Shown piece after piece: positions 25,873 to 34,701 of a stretch of 36,480 bases of DNA. Under the pieces are notes generated by a model. That model saw only the letters and a list, made by a program, of their open reading frames with translations. It had not been told where the DNA came from and did no database searches. A program made the position numbers and the translations under genes. Within the stretch, counting starts at the first letter, position 1, and every line of letters begins with the position of its first letter. The DNA comes from Desulfovibrio sp. (GTDB taxonomy: Bacteria; Desulfobacterota; Desulfovibrionia; Desulfovibrionales; Desulfovibrionaceae), in contig JAIKXS010000056.1 of assembly GCA_024683955.1 (NCBI GenBank), positions 1-36,480 of the forward strand, given 5' to 3'.

Positions 25873-26514
25873 TTACTGCGCACGAGATGCGGGCTCTTCA
25901 CGCGAAAAGACAATGCGCAGCGTTTTTTTCGTGGGCGCGTATTGAACCGTTGCTTGAAGAGAGTGGTTCGCGTCCCTGGAAATTCCCGAAATCCGCACCC
26001 ATTCCTTGTGATCCGCAATCTGCAGACGTTTGAGAACGCCTGTGCCGAGGCGTTCATCCTTAAGAATTCCCTTTCCCCAGGTCCCCATGAGATCTACGGC
26101 AAGGGAATCCACGTTCGTTGGATGAAACGAACGGTAGTCACCCGGAGCGTCGGTAAGCTGGAAGGACACTTCCGCGTCGCCATTGCCCAATATGGTCAAC
26201 TGCGGAGTGCCAAGGCTTCCTCTGCCGGCTTTCTTTCCCTTTTTGAGGTTGATCCATTCGGACGGCATTTTTTCCTGCGGCGTTACCGAAGGCTTCGGCT
26301 CGGCTGGCACTTCCTTTTCCGGGGCCTTTTCCGGCGCCTTGGGGGAGGAAGGGGGAGGAAGGTCCATGACCTTTTCCGTGCGGGGCAGGAGAAAGGCAAA
26401 GAGCCCGAGCTCCCCCCTGCTGTCCGTCGCGTACTTCAAAAGCACGCCTACACTGAGCACGAGGAGAAGCCAGACAAGCAGCATGATGCGATAAAGTGAT
26501 CGTTGGGAGTCCAT
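25873..26514 (-). CDS. Membrane-anchored AMIN-like protein within the T6SS operon
   Basis: A 213-residue protein from ATG 26514. One N-terminal membrane segment (RIMLLVWLLLVLSVGVLLKYA, near residues 10-30) is followed by a periplasmic Pro/Lys/Glu-rich linker (~45-85) and a C-terminal beta-rich domain. That domain reads AEVSFQLTDAPGDYRSF, then LAVDLMGTW, then KRLQIADHKEWVRISG. This order resembles AMIN domains, which bind peptidoglycan in amidases and secretin-type systems. The match is by eye and moderate. It starts 2 bases after the tssM stop, so it belongs to the T6SS operon and could anchor or position the membrane complex at the cell wall. It is not one of the standard 13 T6SS core genes. 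A TssA-type protein is an alternative but does not fit. Confidence 0.65.
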   Translation of the reverse strand: MDSQRSLYRIMLLVWLLLVLSVGVLLKYATDSRGELGLFAFLLPRTEKVMDLPPPSSPKAPEKAPEKEVPAEPKPSVTPQEKMPSEWINLKKGKKAGRGSLGTPQLTILGNGDAEVSFQLTDAPGDYRSFHPTNVDSLAVDLMGTWGKGILKDERLGTGVLKRLQIADHKEWVRISGISRDANHSLQATVQYAPTKKTLRIVFSREEPASRAQ

Positions 26515-26516
26515 AA

Positions 26517-29500
26517 TTACCACACGTACGTGAGTCGATCGGGAAGGGTTGGCAATTGATTGCCCTCCTTCTGCAGTACATCGGACACATTGTCGGGGAG
26601 AATGCGCACGGTGACGTTCTTGACACCGGCGCTCTCCATGGTGTCCGCGGCCCCTTCAAAATCATCCTGGACAAATTCCCGTTCTCCATACTGAAAATCC
26701 TTCAGGAAGTCCGTGAACGTATCGTACTTCCTTGAAAGGACGAAGGACGGAAAGGTGATCTCAAGGGTCGCGGCCCCGCACTGTTTAACGGTATACTGGA
26801 ATTTTTCTTCACGCGGATAGTTGCGGTTGAGCAGGGAGAAGGTCTTGTCCTGGCAGGCAAGCGTCAGACGCGTTGAGTCGACGCGCTCGCGGGCGTCCAC
26901 ATTGACGAGCGTCGGCTGGGAACGCAGCTGCACATAATAGGTGTCCTCGGGAGGTCTGGCAGCGATCATTTCGGCCTGGGACAGGGTCTTCAGCCCGTCG
27001 TTGGTAAACGGGAAGACAATGTCGCCCCATTCGGCCGCCGCAAGCGACTTGGCGTTGCGGGAGAGAAAGGGTTTGAGATTCGTTTGAACAAAGGTCTGGA
27101 CCACACCCTTCTCTCCGAAAAGCGCGGCCACGTCGTCCTGCCTGTAGAGAGCCGCACTGCTTCCAAGAACATCCTGTTCCCAGGCTTCCTGAACGACCTT
27201 GGCCGTCTGCACGGTGATGCCCTGTGCTATAAAGTCGAGGATCCCCGGCAATATTTGAAGGACGGGATCCTGATGGCTGCCCTTGATGTTCTGAAGGATG
27301 GCATCCAGGTTCTTCTTGGCGTTGGCGTAGAGATCCTCGGTGTTGTCCCCCTGCCCGTCCTCTTTTTTCTGCGACACCTTGGCGTGTTTATGAGCCCCGA
27401 ACCAGGAGGAGGCAAGACTGTAGCACTTGTCGGGACTTTCCAGGATCTTCAGCAGGGAAAGGCAGTCGTCAAAGTAAATTTTCAGTTTTTCGGCCACGTC
27501 GAACATCTGCCGGGCCTGCTTCGCATCCTGTGTCTCGGCGCGAAGACGCTGCAGTAGATCCGGTGACGAACCGGCCAGGGCAAGCATGGCCCGCACCATG
27601 TTTTCGGGGTCCCTGCGGTGTTCGAATTCGGCTATGTCGACGAGCACGTCTACAAGAAGGGAGTCCTGAAGCCAGACCGGCTTCTCGTTTCCGGCGTCCT
27701 TCAGCGGCTTAACCTCGTCCGCAACGGTCTGAAGCGCCCGGTAATGAGGCATCTGCTCGATGCTGTGGATGTCCGAATAGGATACAAAGACATCTCCTTC
27801 CTGCATGGAGGCGCGAATGGTGGAGAACGCCTTGCTGAAGTTCTGCCAGTATTTCGCGTACCGTCGGAAATAGTCGGTCCGGAAGGCGTTTGTGCTCAGA
27901 TGGATGCTCCTGCTCTTGTCGTCAAGGGATTCCAGATCTTCCAGAGTGCCTGAAAAGGATTTGTAGCCGACCGAGGTGTACGCCGACGGCACGCAGTAAT
28001 TGTTGGGATCATTGCTGCTCATGTGCGACCAGAACTGTGAAAGACAAACTTTTGCGGCGGGGTAACGCGTATTGATGTCGCTCACCATGTGATCAAAGAC
28101 GCGGCCTTCCTGTCTGCTCAGGGCTGTGGCGAGAAGATCGCGCATTTCCCGCGCGAATACAGCAAGAGAGGTTTTCTCCATCCACAATACGCAATTAGCG
28201 GTCAGACGGCCCGTTACGGGATTCCAGCTGCTGTTGTTCGCGACTGTCAGGGGAAAGAGATATTTTGTTTCCTCGCACAGCTTTCCGTGACGCAACCTGT
28301 CTGAGACGAGGGCCGTAAGCCACATGAGTTCCTGTGCGACGCTCTGCTCCTCCTCCTTTGAAGTTGTCTTCTGACCGGTGACGCGCGCGCGGAAGTCTGC
28401 AAGAATGGGCCTGATGACGAGGGAGAAGACATCCGGAGCAAAGGAGCTCTTCATCGTATCCGCGGCGCGCGAGAGCGCATCCTGGCCGAAGCGAGGGAGA
28501 TACCATGATTCACTGGCCTTATCCAGCTGGATGATGCGCAGCATGCGACGATAGAGCTGATCGGACACCCTGTCATGGACCAGGGGAGCCGTCGTCGAAA
28601 CGGCTTCCGTCAGCGCACGCTGCTGATAGAGTACGTTGACGCCCATGAGGGCGCAGACGGAGAAGGTCAGCAAAAGCCAGGCTCCCATGATCATAACGCG
28701 CGTATTGGCAAGAAAAGGCAGGCCGCCGGAAAGAGGCAGTGGACGGGGAACCTTTGGCAGGACATAGGAAAGAAGACCCGTGAGGAAGGCCGGCCGGCTG
28801 CTGCCGGACTGTCCCTGACAGAAGGCAATGCCGCAAAGAAAGGGCGAGACTTTGTGGGAAACGGAAAGGACAAGCTGCTCGAAAAGAGGGGCGAGCCGTT
28901 CACCGAACTCGCGCAGGGAATGGAGGCCGAGAAGCATGTCCGAGGAAGGCAGTCTGCCCTCGACGGCGTTTTTCTGCAAAACGTCTTCAAGACGCCTGAC
29001 GGCGCACGCAGCGGCTTCACGCGCGTCAGCAGACGGGCTTTCGACAAGCCCGAGCGCCGTATCATACTCCTCCGCGGGAAGAACGGAGATGATGTCCTGC
29101 ATGCCCGAAAGGGATTCAATCCCCTGTACAAGCGCATAGACGGGGTAGCAGCGCCCCATGGTAAGCATGAGCTGCTCTATCTTCATGCGGAGCGATCTGC
29201 CGAGGGTGGAAAGCCCCTCCCTCGAGCGGCCCTGCAGGTCGTTCACGGAAAAAACAAGGAGAATCCCGCGCACGGGAAAGGATTTCCTGCCCGCAGCAAG
29301 CTTTTCAAGCAGTTCCTGCCACTCGACGCTTGAGATGCGGTCCTCCCGGCAATGCAGAAGAACGGATGACGAAAGAAAATGCCAGAAAAGCGGCGAGGTT
29401 TCCGTCTCGGGAACCGTCTCTCCGCGGGCTGCAAGGAGGGAAAAGGCGTTTGTACCCGCTTCCAGGGTCAGGAACCAGGGTTGGCTGCTCTCAATGCGCT

Positions 29501-29822
29501 CCTGAAACCGGTGAGGGGAGGTCCACAAAAGATTCATCCCCTGCTGCCAGCAATCTGCCATGCCTCCAAGGGAAAGGGGGACCTTCGTTTCAGCCGACTG
29601 CTCATCGAGGACCTTTTTCACGAAACGGCTTTTGTCACGCCAGCGGAAGAGGGCCCGGATACCAAGAAAGGCCAGAAAGAGTCCGAGAAAAGCAAGCAGG
29701 AGGACAACGCCCGTGATAAGCGGCCACTGCATCCACCAGGCGAGAAGTGTCAGCAGCGCAAGGAACAGGATGATGAGGACAAGCCAAAGAAGGCCCTTCA
29801 GAAGCGAAAAGAAAAATTTCAT
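26517..29822 (-). CDS. tssM: T6SS membrane-complex protein TssM (IcmF family)
   Basis: Large inner-membrane protein that spans the envelope and binds TssL and TssJ. From ATG 29822 it has 1101 residues (a TTG at 29840 is possible but would contain the GGAG ribosome-binding site). Two membrane segments lie at about 5-60 and a third at about 372-400 (IMGAWLLLTFSVCALMGVNVLY); a large periplasmic region follows. The N-terminal cytosolic NTPase-like domain shows GILLVFSVNDL but lacks a Walker A: the usual GxxxxGKT place reads LTLEAGTNAFSLLA. The C-terminal region has FVQTNLKPFLSRNA and YKFQYTV-like beta parts typical of IcmF_C/DUF1215. It lies after tssL with a 143-base gap. Confidence 0.93.
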   Translation of the reverse strand: MKFFFSLLKGLLWLVLIILFLALLTLLAWWMQWPLITGVVLLLAFLGLFLAFLGIRALFRWRDKSRFVKKVLDEQSAETKVPLSLGGMADCWQQGMNLLWTSPHRFQERIESSQPWFLTLEAGTNAFSLLAARGETVPETETSPLFWHFLSSSVLLHCREDRISSVEWQELLEKLAAGRKSFPVRGILLVFSVNDLQGRSREGLSTLGRSLRMKIEQLMLTMGRCYPVYALVQGIESLSGMQDIISVLPAEEYDTALGLVESPSADAREAAACAVRRLEDVLQKNAVEGRLPSSDMLLGLHSLREFGERLAPLFEQLVLSVSHKVSPFLCGIAFCQGQSGSSRPAFLTGLLSYVLPKVPRPLPLSGGLPFLANTRVMIMGAWLLLTFSVCALMGVNVLYQQRALTEAVSTTAPLVHDRVSDQLYRRMLRIIQLDKASESWYLPRFGQDALSRAADTMKSSFAPDVFSLVIRPILADFRARVTGQKTTSKEEEQSVAQELMWLTALVSDRLRHGKLCEETKYLFPLTVANNSSWNPVTGRLTANCVLWMEKTSLAVFAREMRDLLATALSRQEGRVFDHMVSDINTRYPAAKVCLSQFWSHMSSNDPNNYCVPSAYTSVGYKSFSGTLEDLESLDDKSRSIHLSTNAFRTDYFRRYAKYWQNFSKAFSTIRASMQEGDVFVSYSDIHSIEQMPHYRALQTVADEVKPLKDAGNEKPVWLQDSLLVDVLVDIAEFEHRRDPENMVRAMLALAGSSPDLLQRLRAETQDAKQARQMFDVAEKLKIYFDDCLSLLKILESPDKCYSLASSWFGAHKHAKVSQKKEDGQGDNTEDLYANAKKNLDAILQNIKGSHQDPVLQILPGILDFIAQGITVQTAKVVQEAWEQDVLGSSAALYRQDDVAALFGEKGVVQTFVQTNLKPFLSRNAKSLAAAEWGDIVFPFTNDGLKTLSQAEMIAARPPEDTYYVQLRSQPTLVNVDARERVDSTRLTLACQDKTFSLLNRNYPREEKFQYTVKQCGAATLEITFPSFVLSRKYDTFTDFLKDFQYGEREFVQDDFEGAADTMESAGVKNVTVRILPDNVSDVLQKEGNQLPTLPDRLTYVW

Positions 29823-29965
29823 GGGCGTAAGGCTCCGCAAAAAACGCCGTGCCGTTAGAGGTTGGAATCCCCTGAAGATGGCGGGAGGCAGGGCCGCATG
29901 CCGGCTATTCGGTCCCGTCTCCCCAATTCATGCAGACAGCCAAAGGCGTACACGTGATGCTGACT

Positions 29966-30739
29966 TCAGTGAAGAAGACTTGCTTCTCCCTCCTCCGCCA
30001 CCTTCTCCGTTTCGACCGTTTCCAACGAATCAACGGGAATATGCGCCAGGATGTCAGCGCAGTAAAACCAGAAGAGAATAACAACGCAAAGAGGCAAAAA
30101 TACATAGAAAAACGGTTCCAGGGAAAAACGGAAGGATTTTTTCCGGGGTGTTGAAAGATGTGCAGAATACCTGGGCTCCTCATGCTGCTGCAGAAGGGAC
30201 GACGAGGCCATGCGTATTCTCGCCAAAAGATCTTCCTCACCAAAAAGACGGCCGCGGAACCCGTAGAGCAGACAGCGTGCAAAAACCTTGAGACACCAGA
30301 ACCCCGGCCGTCCCTCGTGCCCGCGCGCACGCTCGAGGCGTTCGGGCAGATCGGAATACGAACGCTCCGACGCCCCCTCAATGCCAAAGCCCGAAAGAAG
30401 CGCATCAAGACGGTCAAAGAAACGGATGCCGGCTTCGGTTGTCGAGAAATAGCGGCACTGCAGGGAAAGGGGCATCCAGCCGGTCGCGTCGGGACGGGGC
30501 GCGTTCAACATCTTCTCGTCCGCAAAGGCTGCGACCGCAAAACGTGCGTCATCCAGAAGCGCCTCATCGTTCTCCGTGCGTTCCGATGCATCGAGGAAAA
30601 AAGAGGATCCCCGCTCCTCTTCAAAAAGACGCGCCAGTTCCGCCGCAATGTCCTCAAGCGTCATGGAAAGACCTTCGGCGCTTTCGGCGTAATGCAGTGA
30701 GAATGCCATGAGGGAGGAAAAGCGATCGTGTTCATCCAT
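29966..30739 (-). CDS. tssL: T6SS membrane-complex protein TssL (DotU/IcmH family)
   Basis: Inner-membrane T6SS subunit that joins TssM and contacts the baseplate through TssK. The 257-residue protein has a helical cytosolic domain with FAVAAFADEKMLNA, the typical DotU acidic stretch, WMPLSLQCRYFSTTEAGIRFF and FWCLKVFARCLLYGFRGRL. It ends in a single C-terminal membrane segment (FFYVFLPLCVVILFWFY, about 210-235) and a short periplasmic tail. There is no C-terminal OmpA-like peptidoglycan-binding domain, so cell-wall binding would have to come from another protein, perhaps the AMIN-like one. It starts 9 bases after tssK. Confidence 0.93.
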   Translation of the reverse strand: MDEHDRFSSLMAFSLHYAESAEGLSMTLEDIAAELARLFEEERGSSFFLDASERTENDEALLDDARFAVAAFADEKMLNAPRPDATGWMPLSLQCRYFSTTEAGIRFFDRLDALLSGFGIEGASERSYSDLPERLERARGHEGRPGFWCLKVFARCLLYGFRGRLFGEEDLLARIRMASSSLLQQHEEPRYSAHLSTPRKKSFRFSLEPFFYVFLPLCVVILFWFYCADILAHIPVDSLETVETEKVAEEGEASLLH

Positions 30740-30748
30740 AACGGCAGG

Positions 30749-32128
30749 CTACCTCTGAATAACGGTAAGCTGGACCAGAAGATCGTCCGGACGGTTCGGC
30801 AGCATAAAGGCAACGTCGCCGTTCTGCAAAACTTTCTGCCAGAGGGGATCGTTCTGATCAATCATGAAGTACAGGGTGTCGCTTCGGCGCGGAAGGCCGG
30901 CCGGCGGCTGCTCGGTGTAGAGAAGCCGGATGCCGGGAAGAGCCTGGCCGACAATGCCGCGCATATCTGCAGTCGGGGCGAATTTTCCCATGGTTTCGAC
31001 CCGCTCCGCAAGCCCGTCCTTTTTCGAGGTGCGCAAAAGCAGCCAATAGGCGTAGGAATTGCCGCGCGCGCTCTGCGGCATGACAGTGCCGAGAAGTCCG
31101 CCTTCAAGAGAGTCGAGAAGAAAGGTGAACGCCGGACCGACAACAAGAGTATCAATGAGCCGCAGAATAATCTGCGATGCGGCGCTGAAGCACTCATAGA
31201 GACGCGTGTGGTCGTAAGGCGGGAGGGCCTTCGTGCCCTGCGGCGTTTCGCCAAGGGGAGAAAGGGTGGCCGAAAAAACCGAAAGCTCGCCGACGAGCGT
31301 CTGAAGAGCCCCGTAGACCGGCCAGGGATGAATTGAAGGGGCATTGAGATAGCGCTCGAGAGCGGGCACGTTGCGACTGAGGACGCCGAGTATGCTGAAA
31401 AGCGTTATGCCGTGAAGGGAGGAAATCTCGGATGTTCCCGCGTCCCCCGCCACGATTTTATATTCCTCGAGCTGCTTGCTGCGGGAAAGAAGACTGTCGC
31501 GCACGTCGCGAACCAGACGGTGAAGGGACTGAACCGCATTGCAGTCGATGGACGGAGGCGCAAAGCGGGTGTCGAGACGCACACGGTCACCGTCCCGGAG
31601 CAGTCTTGCAATGGGAATCTTCCAGAGCTCCTTTCCCTCCTCTCCGAAACAGAGCCGCAGATTGTAACGCAGGGTGCCCACTTCCGCCTTCGGCCCGTCT
31701 CCGTAGAGATCAGGAACGACATCGGGGGTGAGAGGCGCGAGAAAGCGGTACTGCTCGGGCGCATCGGCTCCGTTATCGCTCCGGAGCACATTTCCGCCCT
31801 GCTCGCGAAAGAGGGCCAGCCCCAGGGAAACCGTGAGGGGAAGTTCGGGATTGGTCCATTCGTCTCTGAAGGGACGCGGGGCCAGAGGGGCGTTTTCGGG
31901 GACGAACAGCCACGCGCCCGAGGGCAGAAGAAGCTCGAGGGAGACAAGCTCGAACATCTCGCTTGTCAGGGCCTCCTCATTGATGGAAAGAGTGCGGACC
32001 CCCCAGAGCCAGGGATTGAGAAGAGCCAGCCCTGACGCAAGTGACCGCTCCGCCTGGAGATGGGCAAGCTGAAAATGCTGGGGCTGCAAAAAAGCGCCGT
32101 GTTCCCAGAAAAGGGGGCTATTGTACAC
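30749..32128 (-). CDS. tssK: T6SS baseplate protein TssK
   Basis: Cytosolic trimer-forming baseplate connector that links TssL/TssM to TssF/G. The chosen start is a GTG at 32128 (459 aa): AGGAG lies 6 bases upstream and the protein then begins MYNSPLFWEHGAFLQPQHFQ, the family's opening motif. The longer ATG frame from 32164 would overlap tssJ by 47 bases and lacks this support. Middle and C-terminal parts carry PAVERYLN-like helices and IRLLYTEQPPAGLPRRSDTLYFMID, typical of the receptor-like C-terminal domain. Start overlaps the tssJ stop by 11 bases, indicating translational coupling. Confidence 0.93.
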   Translation of the reverse strand: MYNSPLFWEHGAFLQPQHFQLAHLQAERSLASGLALLNPWLWGVRTLSINEEALTSEMFELVSLELLLPSGAWLFVPENAPLAPRPFRDEWTNPELPLTVSLGLALFREQGGNVLRSDNGADAPEQYRFLAPLTPDVVPDLYGDGPKAEVGTLRYNLRLCFGEEGKELWKIPIARLLRDGDRVRLDTRFAPPSIDCNAVQSLHRLVRDVRDSLLSRSKQLEEYKIVAGDAGTSEISSLHGITLFSILGVLSRNVPALERYLNAPSIHPWPVYGALQTLVGELSVFSATLSPLGETPQGTKALPPYDHTRLYECFSAASQIILRLIDTLVVGPAFTFLLDSLEGGLLGTVMPQSARGNSYAYWLLLRTSKKDGLAERVETMGKFAPTADMRGIVGQALPGIRLLYTEQPPAGLPRRSDTLYFMIDQNDPLWQKVLQNGDVAFMLPNRPDDLLVQLTVIQR

Positions 32129-32696
32129 GTTCCACTCCTGATATGGTGACGGATTCCGCGCCAAGGTGAATCAACGCCCGCATGGGAGCGGCCGTATAAA
32201 GATCCTCCCTGAAGAGAATCCCTTTTTTCTCATGGTGTATGGGAAAGGGTATGATGGATGAACAGAGCTCCACGTTCATATGATCATAGCCGGCGACAAC
32301 AGCGAGATAGCGTGCGTTTTCAACCCTGTCCATGCTCGCGTCGACGCTCTTGCCCGGCTGCATGGAAAAAAGGCGACTTGAACGGGCCTTGGCCGCATCA
32401 AGGGAACAGTCAAGAAGACGGTCAATGCCGGAAGGCGAACCGGCCAGGGACTGGAATGTGGACGGGTCATCAAGCTGGTACACGCAGACAGTGAGACCAA
32501 GCGGTTTCTCGCCCTCTCTGTTCAAATCCTCGGCAGCCTCGAGTCGGAGACTTATGCCTTTCGCCTCCAGATTCCAGGTGACTTTTGCCGGATTGCCGGC
32601 AGGGGACGGAGGGGGTGGCAGGGGCGTCTCTTTCGACCCTCCGCAGGCTCCCAGATAAACCACGCCCAGAAAAAGAAAAAGAAGTATGTTACGCAA
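32118..32696 (-). CDS. tssJ: T6SS outer-membrane lipoprotein TssJ
   Basis: Outer-membrane lipoprotein that anchors TssM's periplasmic tip. The 192-residue protein has a lipobox LGAC with the lipidated Cys at 18 (no Asp at +2), then a Pro-rich linker (PLPPPPSP). Next is a transthyretin-like domain with WNLEAKGISLRLEAAEDLN, LTVCVYQLDDPSTFQSLAG and the C-terminal KKGILFREDLYTAAPMRALIHLG. A TTG start is used with AAAGG 6 bases upstream, overlapping the end of the PAAR-like gene by 8 bases. The TssJ-TssK overlap further shows a tight operon. Confidence 0.93.
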   Translation of the reverse strand: MRNILLFLFLGVVYLGACGGSKETPLPPPPSPAGNPAKVTWNLEAKGISLRLEAAEDLNREGEKPLGLTVCVYQLDDPSTFQSLAGSPSGIDRLLDCSLDAAKARSSRLFSMQPGKSVDASMDRVENARYLAVVAGYDHMNVELCSSIIPFPIHHEKKGILFREDLYTAAPMRALIHLGAESVTISGVERVQ

Positions 32697-33087
32697 TCTG
32701 CACCTTTGACTGGGCTGCCATACTGTTCATGCCCGTTGTGTTTCCGTTGTTATGCTTGGTGGTGGCCCCCTGAGAAACAGCGGCCTTTCCCTGAAGCGTT
32801 ACTTTAAGGGATCCCTTTATGAATTCTCCCTTGCCAATGAACTTGGAGGAGACAACGCCTCCCTGCACCCCGGCCTCATCACCGTTTGAAATGGCCGTGC
32901 TGGACTTGACTGTCAGGGCCGGGGATCCACAGATGAGAACCTTGGAAGAAGCCGTGTTCGGAAGCACCATATTGCACTGGAAGATGTTCACATACGGCAC
33001 GGGCACCGTGCCGTTCGGAGCGGGTGTCTTGCATACATCGGGCGGCGTGCTCATGCACGTTCCGCCGGCAAGGGTCAAGGCAAACAT
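32689..33087 (-). CDS. PAAR-like protein (DUF4150), T6SS spike tip
   Basis: A 132-residue protein of the DUF4150/PAAR-like family that likely caps the VgrG spike and sharpens it or carries effectors. The N-terminal half has MSTPPDVCKTPAPNGTVPVP and PYVNIFQCNM, the family's hallmark, followed by the Ser/Gly/Thr/Ala-rich beta stretch VKSSTAISNGDEAGVQGG. Unlike many such proteins it carries no C-terminal toxin domain. It starts 2 bases after DUF3540 and overlaps tssJ, so it is part of the secretion operon. Confidence 0.9.
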   Translation of the reverse strand: MFALTLAGGTCMSTPPDVCKTPAPNGTVPVPYVNIFQCNMVLPNTASSKVLICGSPALTVKSSTAISNGDEAGVQGGVVSSKFIGKGEFIKGSLKVTLQGKAAVSQGATTKHNNGNTTGMNSMAAQSKVQIA

Positions 33088-33089
33088 GT

Positions 33090-33725
33090 CTAGCCAACCT
33101 TTATCTGGGTCGCGTCGATATCCATCTGCTTCTCCGCCCGCAAATCGGCATTTTCAGCCCGCATGCGGAAAGATGTGTCGGATGAGAGGCGTACGCGTCC
33201 CGCCTCATGCCGGCTTAATTCCTCAACCTTTTCTTCAAGGCTTCCGTAATGGCCCGTGCGCCGGAAAATCTGCTCGGAAAGGCTCCTGCAAAGAGTCCTC
33301 ACGACGGAAAAGCCCTGTATGAGCACGGCGCCGCAAAACTGGACAACGCGGGCACTGAGGCCGAGACTCTTCCCCTCTATGAGGATGTCCTCTCCCTGAA
33401 GGCTGAAGGAGGAGGCGCTGATGCGCGTCTCGGTCGACGAAACGGTGAGGGACGGAGCGCTGAGCGTGCTTTTTTCGGGAAATGCGATCGTGCACGCGCC
33501 CTTCCCCTTCCGCTGAAGGACGGCTAGAACCCAGGCACTTCCGTCGTCGAGGAGCGCCATAAGAACAGTATCCCCTTTTTCCGGTGTCAGAAGACAGCTC
33601 TCGGCCCTCGTGGCGCGTATGAGTCCGGCCCGTCCAAGCACAAGCAGGGAATCCTCCCCTCCACCCTGGACTGTGCCGCGCACCATGGTGTTTTCCAGTG
33701 CGACGGAAGAAAGTGCGTAGCCCAC
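33090..33725 (-). CDS. DUF3540-family T6SS-associated protein
   Basis: Protein of the DUF3540 family, found with DUF4150/PAAR-like and DUF2169/pentapeptide genes in T6SS loci; its exact job is not established, but spike loading is likely. The GTG at 33725 gives 211 residues; AAGGAGG lies 5 bases upstream and an in-frame ATG at 33806, inside the previous gene, is less likely. It has beta-rich repeats (ALLDDGSAWVLAVLQR, STLSAPSLTVSSTETRISA) reminiscent of the VgrG needle, then helices (SEQIFRRTGHYGSLEEKVEE), and ends with AEKQMDIDATQIKVG, a gp5-like beta-helix style ending. It begins 1 base after the preceding stop. Confidence 0.85.
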   Translation of the reverse strand: MGYALSSVALENTMVRGTVQGGGEDSLLVLGRAGLIRATRAESCLLTPEKGDTVLMALLDDGSAWVLAVLQRKGKGACTIAFPEKSTLSAPSLTVSSTETRISASSFSLQGEDILIEGKSLGLSARVVQFCGAVLIQGFSVVRTLCRSLSEQIFRRTGHYGSLEEKVEELSRHEAGRVRLSSDTSFRMRAENADLRAEKQMDIDATQIKVG

Positions 33726-33726
33726 C

Positions 33727-34701
33727 TTATCCTCCTTTTGCCCGCAGTGACGGGACAAACGTTTCGGCGCGGAGCAGGGTCTGATCCGTCCCGCGCATGC
33801 CGGCAAGCCTGGCGCCGGCTGTAGAGGCCCGGGTTATGTCGCTTGCGTGCAGATTGGCCTGCGTCAAAACGGCCTCGTCAAAGACAGCCCGTTCAAGCCT
33901 CGCGTGAGAGAGATCCGCCATGGTCAGATCCGCTCCCCTGAAATTGGCGCCTTCAAGATCCGCCCCGCTGAAGCTGGCTTTCTGCAGGGGCACGGAACTC
34001 ATGTCGGCCCGGGCGAGAGAGGCGTCGATGAAATGGGCGTTTTGCAGACTTGAGCCGGAAAAAACGGCGTCGGTGAGCGTGCTGCCGATGAAGGCCGAAA
34101 GATCAAGCGTGCACCGCAGAAAGGACGAACCCCGATAGTCTCCCTCCATGGCCATAAGCTGCGGCATGGAGGAATCGGAAAACGCCATGGAAGCACCGCG
34201 GCAGTTCTGAAGGATAAGCATGGGCGCCGTTGACGCGGCAATGCGCAGTCCTTCAAGGTTGCAGCCAAGAAAATGGGTCTTTGTGAGATCCGCGTTTTCA
34301 AAGGGCGGAAGACCTGAAAGATCCATGAAGGTTGCCTCGGAGAAAAACGCGTTTTTCCAGGTGATGTCGCGCAGGGTTGCTGTCTGGAAAAGAGCGCGCT
34401 CAAGGTGTGCACCGTCCAGATCGAGACCAAGCAGCCGTGTCCGGACAAATCGTGCGTGCTTCAAAGACGCGCCGGAAAAGCGGCATCTTTCAAGCGTCGC
34501 CTCGTCAAAGCCCGCCTCATCCATGACGGCGGACGAAAAGTCAGAGCCTTCAACGTGCGCGCCCGTAAAATCGGCGCCGCGCAGGTCCGCACCGGCAAAG
34601 GAGCAGTTTTTAAGACACTTTCCGGCAAAGGATGCACCGGAAAGGCTCTGCCCCGAACAGTCCGTTTCGAGGACGTTCCCTTCAGCTTGCAGCGTGCTCA
34701 A
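33727..34701 (-). CDS. Pentapeptide-repeat protein 1, T6SS-linked
   Basis: A 324-residue protein made almost wholly of pentapeptide repeats (A[D/N/S]LxX type), e.g. CSFAGADLRGADFTGAHVEG, CRFSGASLKHARF and FSGADLEGANFRGADLTMAD. These should fold as a right-handed quadrilateral beta-helix. The centre (about 120-190) has less regular repeats. It uses a TTG start with GGGAG 8 bases upstream, overlapping the stop of the longer pentapeptide gene by 4 bases. No enzymatic motif, signal peptide or membrane segment. Context in the T6SS operon suggests a spike adaptor or chaperone role; DNA-gyrase-mimic activity is known for other pentapeptide proteins, but nothing here supports it. Confidence 0.88.
   Translation of the reverse strand: MSTLQAEGNVLETDCSGQSLSGASFAGKCLKNCSFAGADLRGADFTGAHVEGSDFSSAVMDEAGFDEATLERCRFSGASLKHARFVRTRLLGLDLDGAHLERALFQTATLRDITWKNAFFSEATFMDLSGLPPFENADLTKTHFLGCNLEGLRIAASTAPMLILQNCRGASMAFSDSSMPQLMAMEGDYRGSSFLRCTLDLSAFIGSTLTDAVFSGSSLQNAHFIDASLARADMSSVPLQKASFSGADLEGANFRGADLTMADLSHARLERAVFDEAVLTQANLHASDITRASTAGARLAGMRGTDQTLLRAETFVPSLRAKGG

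Noticed and set aside
25213-26499. 428-aa plus-strand open frame opposite tssE and the AMIN-like gene
   Set aside because: The opposite strand has TssE, which is certain, and the translated product is a basic, low-order mix typical of antisense GC-rich frames.
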